Made by a program: the position numbers and the translations under genes. The notes below the pieces were generated by a model. That model ran no database searches, had not been told where the DNA came from, and was given only the letters and a program-made list of their open reading frames with translations. A stretch of 7,099 nt of DNA, taken from NCBI GenBank assembly GCA_003565055.1, contig PXDM01000501.1, positions 1 through 7,099 on the forward strand. The letters run 5' to 3'. This document shows, piece after piece, positions 1 through 5,729 of this stretch. The DNA is from Paracoccaceae bacterium (GTDB lineage Bacteria > Pseudomonadota > Alphaproteobacteria > Rhodobacterales > Rhodobacteraceae). The first letter of the stretch is position 1; each line of letters begins with the position of its first letter.

Positions 1-584
1 CGGGACAGCTCTGGCGCTTTGTGGCACCAGGGCTCTACCGCTCTGAGAAAAACGCCTTTCTGCCCTTTCTGCTGGCCTCGCCGCTGATGTTCCTCTTGGG
101 CGCGAGCTTCGCCTTCTACATCGTCACGCCGCTCGCCTATAATTTCTTTCTGGGCTTTCAGCAATTTGGCGCAAGCGGGGAAGCGATCGAGGGCATGCCC
201 GACGCCGCACCGCTTTCGGTGGTGTTCCAGGGCTCGGCGCAGGAATATCTCAACCTGACGATCAAATTCATCGTGGCTTTCGGGCTGTGTTTCCAGCTTC
301 CGGTTCTCTTGACGCTGATGGGCAAAGCGGGGCTGGTCTCGGCCGAGGGGCTGCGCTCGGGGCGCAAATGGGCCGTGGTCGGGATCCTGACCCTCGCCGC
401 ATTGGTCACGCCGCCGGATGTGATCACGCAGGTGATCCTCTTCGCCGTGGTCTACGGGCTCTATGAGGTCTCGATCCGGCTGGTGGCCATGGTCGAGAAG
501 AAGCGCAATGAAGAGCTGCGCCGCGAGGGTCTGCTCGATGACGACGATCCGGTCTTCGAGGATGAGCTGGAAGGCGAGAAATGA
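1..584 (+). CDS. tatC: Sec-independent (twin-arginine) translocase subunit TatC, 3' part
   Basis: TatC is the inner-membrane receptor of the Tat pathway; with TatB it binds twin-arginine signal peptides and recruits TatA to export folded proteins. The frame is open from base 3 (GQLWRF, then VAPGLYRSEK), so the GTG at 21 is an internal Val and the N-terminal part lies off the window. The 193 visible residues cover what should be transmembrane helices 3 to 6: about bases 63-150, 255-320, 370-420 and 425-490. The family segment VTPPDVITQ is present at about 405-431. The helix-4 motif reads FGLCFQLPV, with Gln at 294-296 where E. coli has a Glu. The C-terminus is a charged cytoplasmic tail with four consecutive Asp and a Glu-rich end. 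The stop overlaps the next start (ATGA), so the two genes are probably co-transcribed. The family call is firm; only the 5' end is unknown. Confidence 0.95.
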   Translation, partial: GQLWRFVAPGLYRSEKNAFLPFLLASPLMFLLGASFAFYIVTPLAYNFFLGFQQFGASGEAIEGMPDAAPLSVVFQGSAQEYLNLTIKFIVAFGLCFQLPVLLTLMGKAGLVSAEGLRSGRKWAVVGILTLAALVTPPDVITQVILFAVVYGLYEVSIRLVAMVEKKRNEELRREGLLDDDDPVFEDELEGEK

Positions 585-1435
585 TCGCAGGCGACGCGGA
601 TCTGTTGCGCCGGATCGCCGAGGCGCTTGAGCGTATCTCCCCCCCTGCGGCCCCTGCCCCGGATCTGACCACAGCAAGCGCATTTGTCTGGCAAACCGAG
701 CCCGACCGGTTGGCTCCGGTGGCAGATGTCAGCCGTTTGGCGCTCGATCTGCTGGTCGGCATCGACCGCGCGCGCGACACGCTCCTGGAGAACACGCGGC
801 AATTTGCGCGCGGCCATGCTGCGAATAATGCCCTGCTCTGGGGCGCGCGGGGGATGGGGAAATCCTCGCTCGTGAAGGCCGTGCATGCGCATGTGCTTGA
901 GGAACTGCCAGACAGCGGGCTGAAACTGGTCGAGATCCAGCGCGAGGATCTGCCCTCGATCAGCCGCTTGCTCGCGCATCTGCGCGCCAGCGCGGCCCGG
1001 TTCATCCTGTTCTGCGACGATCTCTCTTTTAGCCATGACGACCAGCATTACAAATCGCTCAAGGCCGTGCTCGATGGCGGGGTCGAAGGGAGGCCTGCGA
1101 ATGTGGTGCTCTATGCGACCTCGAACCGCCGCCACCTGATGCCACGCGACATGATCGAGAATGAGCGCGGCTCGGCGATTTCGCCTTCCGAGGCAGTGGA
1201 GGAGAAGGTGTCGCTGTCTGATCGCTTCGGGCTCTGGCTGGGGTTTCACGCCTGCGGGCAGGATGAGTTTCTGGCGATGATCGAGGGCTATTGCGCCGCC
1301 TATGCGCTGGAGATCGCGCCGGAAGTGCTGCGCGCCGAGGCGATTGAGTGGCAGGCAACGCGCGGGTCGCGTTCGGGCCGGGTGGCCTGGCAGTTTTTCA
1401 CGGATCTCGCCGGGCGGCGGGGTGTGGCGCTCTGA
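581..1435 (+). CDS. DUF815-family AAA+-like ATP-binding protein
   Basis: This 284-residue protein is a predicted soluble P-loop ATPase. Walker A is GARGMGKSS (residues 88-96). Walker B is FILFCDD followed by LSF (141-150), the DDLSF wording typical of DUF815 proteins. A sensor-1-like segment, YATSNRRHL, spans 178-186 with Asn182, and a C-terminal SRSGR (263-267) is placed like an arginine-finger or sensor-2 element. An N-terminal region of about 60 residues, including a Pro/Ala-rich stretch at 21-27, precedes the ATPase core. No signal peptide or membrane segment is visible. The start is the ATG overlapping the tatC stop, with GGAAGG at 569-574 six bases upstream, so translation is probably coupled to tatC. 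The family has no established cellular role. By fold it could be a loader or remodeller like DnaC or MoxR-type ATPases, but that is inference. Length and motifs look intact. Confidence 0.85.
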   Translation: MIAGDADLLRRIAEALERISPPAAPAPDLTTASAFVWQTEPDRLAPVADVSRLALDLLVGIDRARDTLLENTRQFARGHAANNALLWGARGMGKSSLVKAVHAHVLEELPDSGLKLVEIQREDLPSISRLLAHLRASAARFILFCDDLSFSHDDQHYKSLKAVLDGGVEGRPANVVLYATSNRRHLMPRDMIENERGSAISPSEAVEEKVSLSDRFGLWLGFHACGQDEFLAMIEGYCAAYALEIAPEVLRAEAIEWQATRGSRSGRVAWQFFTDLAGRRGVAL

Positions 1436-1444
1436 GAGGGTGGC

Positions 1445-1466
1445 TTGAGGGGCTGCCGCCCCTCAA
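1445..1466. terminator. Hairpin 1, putative bidirectional terminator
   Basis: A perfect inverted repeat lies 10 bases after the DUF815 stop. The arms are TTGAGGGGC (1445-1453) and GCCCCTCAA (1458-1466), with a 4-base loop TGCC. The A/T-rich outer ends would place a short A/T stretch beside the stem on either strand, but there is no long T-run. It lies between convergent genes, so termination in both directions is the simplest reading. It is also the first half of a two-hairpin repeat unit. Confidence 0.55.
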
Positions 1467-1475
1467 ACTCCCTGC

Positions 1476-1501
1476 TTCAAGGGGAGCACACTCCCCTTGA
1501 A
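1476..1501. terminator. Hairpin 2, putative bidirectional terminator
   Basis: A second perfect inverted repeat has 11-bp arms, TTCAAGGGGAG (1476-1486) and CTCCCCTTGAA (1491-1501), and loop CACA. It is followed on the plus strand by a few A residues and preceded by CTGC. It is a strong GC-core stem with A/T ends in a convergent gap, as expected for factor-independent or Rho-assisted termination of both the tatC-DUF815 and oxidoreductase transcripts. A canonical U-tract is missing. Confidence 0.6.
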
Positions 1502-1504
1502 AAT

Positions 1505-1532
1505 CCCCGTGGATATTTGGGCAAAGATGAAA
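1505..1532. repeat. Conserved tail of a Rhodobacteraceae-type intergenic repeat
   Basis: The segment starts with CCCCGTGG and continues as ATATTTGGGCAAAGATGAA (1513-1531), ending right at the oxidoreductase stop codon. From memory, close variants (CCCC, GGA, TATTT, then CAAAGATGAA or AAAGATGAA) recur in intergenic gaps of Rhodobacterales genomes, often next to GGGG/CCCC hairpins like the two just upstream. The role is unknown. The assignment rests on recall, since only one copy is in this window. Confidence 0.5.
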
Positions 1533-2486
1533 TCAGGGCTCAGCGCTGGCGAAGATGGCGTCGATCATGGCCTGATTGCCGCGTGAGACTTCCAGCGGGC
1601 AGGCAAACGGGGTGCCGGATGAGGCGGTCCGGGCGAAATTTTCGATCATCAGCGCATATTGATTGATCGCATTGAAGCGCTCAATCCGGGTCACACTGTC
1701 GCGCTGCCATTCCAGCACCGTGTCGCCATAGACCGGGCCATTGAAGGGCGCGGTCAGGTGGAGCCAGCCGTCTTGTCCGTGGAAGGTCATGTATTGCCGC
1801 CGTGTCTGCATCATCCCGCAATAGAAGGACATCGTGAAGCCCGGAAACTCCGCCCAGACACGGGCGAAGATATCGACACCGTTCTGCAGGCGTATCTGCG
1901 CGCGCAGGCCAGTGGGCTCCTGCCCGGTGGCAAGCCGCGTCGTGATGCAGGGATAGACACCCACATCGCGCAGACCGCCGCCGCCCATCTCGGGCTTGTG
2001 GCGGATATTGCTCAGGTCGCGATTGGTATAGGTGAAGCAGCCCTCGACATGCTCGAGCGGGCCGATCGCACCTTCCGCGAGCAGGGTCTGCACGCGCGCC
2101 CATTGCGGGTGATGGGCGACCATGAAGGCTTCGGCGATCAGTTTGCCCGTCGTGTCGCGCGCGGCGATCAGCGCGTCGATCTCGGCGGCTTCCAGCGCGA
2201 TGGGTTTTTCGCAGAGCACATGTTTGCCAGCCTGTGCCGCGCGCAGCGACCAATCGACATGCAGGTGATTGGGCAGCGGGATGTAGATTGCGTCAATCTC
2301 CGGGTCTGCAAGCAGCGCCTCATAGCTGTCATGGACCCGCAGACCGGGCACAAGCTGCGCAAAAGGCGCGGCCCGGTCGAGATCGCGGGTGGCGAGCGCC
2401 ACGAGTTCCGCCTCGCGCGCGAGTTGCATGGCAGGCGCGACATCCGTGCGCGCGATCTTGGCCGCTCCGAGAATTCCCCAACGCAT
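1533..2486 (-). CDS. Gfo/Idh/MocA-family NAD(P)-dependent oxidoreductase
   Basis: This 317-residue cytoplasmic dehydrogenase is of the glucose-fructose oxidoreductase / inositol dehydrogenase family, which oxidises or reduces sugars, polyols and related compounds. The N-terminal Rossmann motif is GILGAAKIA (residues 4-12). The cofactor/catalytic Lys is in CEKP (92-95, Lys95). The second domain starts near 120 with FMVAHHPQW and carries GGGGLRDVGVYP (168-179), where Asp174 and Tyr178 match the usual substrate-site positions. It resembles the trans-1,2-dihydrobenzene-1,2-diol dehydrogenase or 1,5-anhydrofructose reductase branch, but the substrate cannot be read from sequence. It is slightly shorter than many relatives (about 330-390 residues) yet has both domains. 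The ATG at 2486 is supported by GGAAGGGG at 2500-2493, with AAGG eight bases upstream. The gene stands alone: divergent from argS and convergent with the DUF815 gene. Confidence 0.88.
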   Translation of the reverse strand: MRWGILGAAKIARTDVAPAMQLAREAELVALATRDLDRAAPFAQLVPGLRVHDSYEALLADPEIDAIYIPLPNHLHVDWSLRAAQAGKHVLCEKPIALEAAEIDALIAARDTTGKLIAEAFMVAHHPQWARVQTLLAEGAIGPLEHVEGCFTYTNRDLSNIRHKPEMGGGGLRDVGVYPCITTRLATGQEPTGLRAQIRLQNGVDIFARVWAEFPGFTMSFYCGMMQTRRQYMTFHGQDGWLHLTAPFNGPVYGDTVLEWQRDSVTRIERFNAINQYALMIENFARTASSGTPFACPLEVSRGNQAMIDAIFASAEP

Positions 2487-2518
2487 CGCTCGCCCCTTCC
2501 CCGCTTGATGATGGCGCT

Positions 2519-2546
2519 ACCATAGCGGCTCTTGAGGCAGGCGCAA
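2519..2546 (-). promoter_or_regulatory. Candidate promoter for the oxidoreductase gene
   Basis: Read on the minus strand, TTGCGC (2546-2541) and TATGGT (2524-2519) are separated by 16 bases and lie about 32 bases upstream of the oxidoreductase ATG. They match the sigma-70-type consensus only in part (TTG at -35; TAT plus the final T at -10). This is a visual assignment only, made plausible by its place in a short divergent gap. Confidence 0.35.
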
Positions 2547-2560
2547 GCAGCGGGCGGGCA

Positions 2561-2589
2561 TTGACGACTGCGCGGCTGCGGCTTAGGGC
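2561..2589 (+). promoter_or_regulatory. Candidate promoter for argS
   Basis: TTGACG (2561-2566) is a good -35 element. With a 17-base spacer it faces TAGGGC (2584-2589), or TTAGGG one base earlier. The -10 is poor against the E. coli consensus, but G+C-rich alphaproteobacteria often tolerate weak -10 boxes. A start site near 2596 would leave a leader of about 20 bases that includes AAAGG (2602-2606), eight bases from the argS ATG. Confidence 0.4.
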
Positions 2590-2614
2590 AAGGGGATCAC
2601 GAAAGGCCAAGACA

Positions 2615-4360
2615 ATGAACCTGTTTTCCGATATCCGCGCGCTGGTCATGACCTCGCTTGATGCGATGGTGCGCGCAGGCGCGCTTCCCGAGGGGCTTGA
2701 TTTCGCGGCAGTGGCCGTCGAGCCGCCGCGCGATGCGGCCCATGGGGATATGGCGACGAATGCCGCGATGGTGCTTGCGAAGCCTGCGGGCCTCAAGCCG
2801 CGCGAGATTGCGGAGGCGCTGGCCGCAAGGCTGACCGAGGATGCGCGGATCGCCGCGGCGGACGTGGCGGGGCCGGGCTTTCTGAACCTGCGGCTTGCAC
2901 CTGTGTGCTGGCAGGGCATCGTCGCCCATGCGCTGGGTGCTGGTCTCGATTTCGGGCGCTCCGCGATGGGCAAGGGCGCGCGGGTCAATGTCGAGTTCGT
3001 CTCGGCCAACCCGACCGGGCCGATGCATGTCGGCCATACGCGTGGCGCGGTCGTGGGCGATGCGCTCTCGAACCTGCTCGCATTCGCGGGCTATGACGTT
3101 ACGCGGGAGTATTACATCAACGACGGCGGTGCGCAGGTCGATGTGCTCGCGCGTTCGGCCTATGAGCGCTACCGCGAGGCACATGGCCTGTCGCCCGAAA
3201 TCGCCAAGGGGCTCTATCCCGGTGAGTATCTGATCGAGGTCGGAGAGGCGCTGAAGACCGAATTCGGTGATCAGTTTCTGGACCAGCCCGAAGCCGTCTG
3301 GCTGGAGACAGTGCGCAATTTCGCGACCGAACGGATGATGGCGATGATCCGCGCGGATCTCGATGCGCTCGGCGTTCGGATGGATGTCTATTCTTCGGAA
3401 AAAGCGCTCTATGGCACGGGCGAGATCGAGACCGCCATCGAGCGGCTGCGCGCGCATGGACTGATCTACACGGGCACGCTGGAGCCGCCCAAAGGCAAGA
3501 CGCCCGAGGATTGGGAACCGCGTGAACAGACGCTCTTCCGCTCGACCGCGCATGGTGATGACGTGGATCGCCCGATCAAGAAATCCGACGGCAGCTGGAC
3601 CTATTTCGCCCCCGATATCGCTTATCATTACAACAAGATATCGCGCGACTACGACTTGTTGATCGACATTTTCGGCGCCGATCATGGCGGCTATGTCAAA
3701 CGGATGAAAGCGGCGGTCTCGGCGCTGTCCAATGGGCGCGTGCCGCTGGAGATCAAGCTGATCCAGCTTGTGAAGCTCTACAAGAATGGCGAGCCGTTCA
3801 AGATGTCGAAACGCGCGGGCACATTTGTCACACTACGCGATGTGGTCGAGGAGGTGGGCGCGGATGTGACCCGCTTCGTGATGCTCACGCGCAAGAACGA
3901 TGCGACGCTCGATTTCGACTTCGCGAAAGTGCTGGAGCAATCCAAGGACAACCCGGTGTTTTATGTGCAATATGCCCATGCGCGGGTCTGCTCGGTGCTG
4001 CGCAAGGCAGCCGATCTGGGGGTGGATGTGACCGATGCCGCGCTGGCGCAGGCGGATCTCGGACAATTGAGCCACCCGGCAGAGCTCGCGCTGATGCGCA
4101 AGCTCGCGGAATGGCCGAGGATGGTGGAACTGGCCGCACGCACGCAGGAGCCGCATCGCATCGCGGGCTATCTCTCTGAACTGGCCGCAGAACTTCATGG
4201 GCTCTGGAACCGGGGCAATGACGAGCCGGGCTTGCGCTTCGTGCAGGAGGGCGCAGTTGCAACAACTGCGGCAAAAATAGCGCTGGCCCGCGCGACGGGC
4301 GTTGCGATTTCGGCGGGGCTTGCTATCCTCGGGGTTCAGCCTGTGGAAGAAATGCGCTGA
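2615..4360 (+). CDS. argS: Arginine-tRNA ligase (arginyl-tRNA synthetase)
   Basis: This class I cytoplasmic aminoacyl-tRNA synthetase of 581 residues charges tRNA-Arg with arginine using ATP, and is essential for translation. The N-terminal Add-1-type tRNA D-loop recognition domain covers about 1-95. The catalytic core follows with NVEFVSANPTGP, then the HIGH-type signature HVGH (138-141), YYINDGG (166-172), DHGGY (356-360) and KMSKR (396-400). The segment NPVFYVQYAHAR (446-457) leads into the C-terminal DALR anticodon-binding domain, about 485-581, which ends in the usual VQPVEEMR-like tail. The frame is open further upstream across the divergent gap, but family alignment and AAAGG at 2602-2606 support the ATG at 2615. 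It is the first gene of a plus-strand run with the SPOR gene and nagZ. No truncation or missing signature is seen. Confidence 0.97.
   Translation: MNLFSDIRALVMTSLDAMVRAGALPEGLDFAAVAVEPPRDAAHGDMATNAAMVLAKPAGLKPREIAEALAARLTEDARIAAADVAGPGFLNLRLAPVCWQGIVAHALGAGLDFGRSAMGKGARVNVEFVSANPTGPMHVGHTRGAVVGDALSNLLAFAGYDVTREYYINDGGAQVDVLARSAYERYREAHGLSPEIAKGLYPGEYLIEVGEALKTEFGDQFLDQPEAVWLETVRNFATERMMAMIRADLDALGVRMDVYSSEKALYGTGEIETAIERLRAHGLIYTGTLEPPKGKTPEDWEPREQTLFRSTAHGDDVDRPIKKSDGSWTYFAPDIAYHYNKISRDYDLLIDIFGADHGGYVKRMKAAVSALSNGRVPLEIKLIQLVKLYKNGEPFKMSKRAGTFVTLRDVVEEVGADVTRFVMLTRKNDATLDFDFAKVLEQSKDNPVFYVQYAHARVCSVLRKAADLGVDVTDAALAQADLGQLSHPAELALMRKLAEWPRMVELAARTQEPHRIAGYLSELAAELHGLWNRGNDEPGLRFVQEGAVATTAAKIALARATGVAISAGLAILGVQPVEEMR
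4252..4270. repeat. Inverted repeat in the 3' part of argS
   Basis: Perfect 8-bp arms CGCAGTTG (4252-4259) and CAACTGCG (4263-4270) with a 3-base loop CAA, about 90 bases before the argS stop. The mRNA could form a small hairpin here. It may be chance, since arms of this length are not rare in 7 kb of G+C-rich coding sequence. Confidence 0.35.
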
Positions 4361-4547
4361 GAAAGCACGTCGCTGCAGGCTAAACGAGACGGATGGGACC
4401 GCCCGCGCAGATGGGCGTTCCGCAAGTCATAAAACAGGCGCGAAACGCGCCGGATTGAGCGGCAGTGTCGAGCAGGCACCTTGCCAGACGGGTCAGACAA
4501 CGCGGCTTTCGGGGGGGCTCCCCCAAAAGGGCGCGCGCGAGGCAGAT
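4361..4547 (+). promoter_or_regulatory. argS-SPOR spacer with two stem-loops
   Basis: This 187-base spacer holds no gene I can support. It has two hairpins. GGCGCG (4437-4442) and CGCGCC (4446-4451) enclose AAA. A longer one at 4506-4529 has outer arms CTTT/AAAG and an inner stem of five G (4511-4515) against five C (4520-4524), with one C-A mismatch between the two parts. The second lies nine bases before GAGG (4539-4542), the ribosome binding site of the SPOR gene, but does not cover it. Neither has a T-run. I found no convincing -35/-10 pair, so read-through from argS is the default. The SPOR frame has no stop across the spacer, but the encoded sequence does not look like protein of this family. 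Confidence 0.4.
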
Positions 4548-5729
4548 ATGGGCGAAGGCAGATTTTTTTCGGCGCAACATCGTGGTCAGCCGGTGCCAGG
4601 GCGGGATCGGCAGCGGGTGTATTCCAACCATCCCGAGCCTGTCCTCACCGCATGGCAGGCGGAAGATGCCAGATTTGCCGACAGCGGCTGGACATCTCAG
4701 GTGCCGCCGCATCCTGCGCCCGCGCAAGCCTTCGAGCCACTGCCGCAAGACATGCCCGAACCCGAATTCGACCCTGCGCCACAGGCCGCGCCGCGCCGGG
4801 CGGCAGGCCCGCGCAGAGTGCGCAAAGCCGCCCCCTCAACCCCGCCGCCAGAGCCGCGCAGCGCGCAGACACGCACCGTCTTGCACGGGCTCGCGGCAGT
4901 GTTGTCACTTGCGCTGATCGTGGGCACTGTCGGCTGGATGTGGCAACTGATGCAACGCGATGTCGCCGGTGTGCCGGTCGTGCGCGCATTGGAAGGTCCG
5001 GCGCGCATCGCGCCCGAGAACCCCGGCGGGCGTCAGGCCGCGCATCAGGGCCTCTCGGTGAATGAGCTTCCGGCCGCCAGCGAGAGCGCGCCACGTGACA
5101 CGATCATGCTGGCCGCGCCGCCTGTGGAACTCGCGCAGGATGACTTGCAACCTGCGCGCTTGCAGGAGGAAACAGTCCAACCCGAGGCGGAATTCGAAGC
5201 GCAGCCCATTCCAGCCGCGCTGCAGCGGGATGTCGAGAGCACGCCCCTGGGCCTCAATAACCCGACCCGGCGTGCGGTTGCCGCGTCCCTGCGCCCGCAG
5301 GCGCGCGATACGCGCCGCATGGAAGAGAGCCGCGTGGCGGCTGCCGCCCCGGCGCAGTCGGGCCGGGCCACAGATGCCTCGCCCGACGACGATGCGCTTG
5401 CGGCATCGCTCGCGGCGACAGTTGCCAGTGGTCTGGGCGGGGTGCGGTCGGTCGATGTGGACCCCGCCAGCATCGGACCGGGCACGCGGCTGGTGCAGCT
5501 CGGGGCGTTTGACAATGAGGCTGCGGCACGCGCAGCATGGGACCAGTTGGCAAATCGCTTCTCGCCGCTTCTGGACGACCGGGGGCGCGTGATCGAGGCC
5601 GCACATAGCGGTGGCTCCGTCTTCTTCCGCCTGCGCGCGCATGGCTTTGAAGACGAGCGCGATGCGCGCCGCTTCTGTTCGGCCCTTGTCGACCAGCAGG
5701 TTGATTGCATCCCGGTCCTGATCCGATGA
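4548..5729 (+). CDS. Membrane-anchored SPOR-domain protein
   Basis: This 393-residue protein is predicted to be bitopic (N-in, C-out). Residues 1-110 form a hydrophilic, Pro/Ala/Arg-rich cytoplasmic region. One transmembrane helix lies at about 111-134, preceded by Arg-containing RSAQTR. The periplasmic part begins with DVAGVPVVRALEGP and PENPGG (156-161), wording I recall from SPOR proteins downstream of argS in Rhodobacterales. A long low-complexity Ala/Pro/Glu linker follows. The SPOR domain is about 312-393, opening RLVQLGAFDNEAAARAAWDQL and ending DQQVDCIPVLIR. SPOR domains bind peptidoglycan glycan strands denuded of stem peptides, often at the septum, so a role in division or wall remodelling is likely but inferred. 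The start at 4548 is chosen for GAGG at 4539-4542, five bases upstream; an open frame back to 4302 would overlap argS and has no matching features. The stop overlaps nagZ by ATGA. Confidence 0.85.
   Translation: MGEGRFFSAQHRGQPVPGRDRQRVYSNHPEPVLTAWQAEDARFADSGWTSQVPPHPAPAQAFEPLPQDMPEPEFDPAPQAAPRRAAGPRRVRKAAPSTPPPEPRSAQTRTVLHGLAAVLSLALIVGTVGWMWQLMQRDVAGVPVVRALEGPARIAPENPGGRQAAHQGLSVNELPAASESAPRDTIMLAAPPVELAQDDLQPARLQEETVQPEAEFEAQPIPAALQRDVESTPLGLNNPTRRAVAASLRPQARDTRRMEESRVAAAAPAQSGRATDASPDDDALAASLAATVASGLGGVRSVDVDPASIGPGTRLVQLGAFDNEAAARAAWDQLANRFSPLLDDRGRVIEAAHSGGSVFFRLRAHGFEDERDARRFCSALVDQQVDCIPVLIR

Noticed and set aside
1659..2525. A plus-strand open frame of about 290 codons opposite the oxidoreductase
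   Set aside because: It mirrors the codon pattern of the oxidoreductase gene, which has clear Rossmann and catalytic motifs on the minus strand.
2234..2614. Upstream extension of argS into the oxidoreductase gene
   Set aside because: The frame happens to be open, but the extra 127 residues resemble no ArgS N-terminus. The ATG at 2615 fits the family and has a ribosome binding site.
2597..3685. A minus-strand open frame of about 360 codons opposite argS
   Set aside because: It lies fully within the argS catalytic region on the other strand, with no recognisable motif and shadow-like composition.
3754..3770. Inverted repeat CAAGCTG / CAGCTTG in argS
   Set aside because: It is only 7 bp and produced by the repeated coding pattern KLIQLVKL leading to the KMSKR loop; probably incidental.
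4302..4547. Upstream extension of the SPOR protein overlapping argS
   Set aside because: There is no ribosome-site support and the translation is unstructured. The ATG at 4548 has GAGG five bases upstream.
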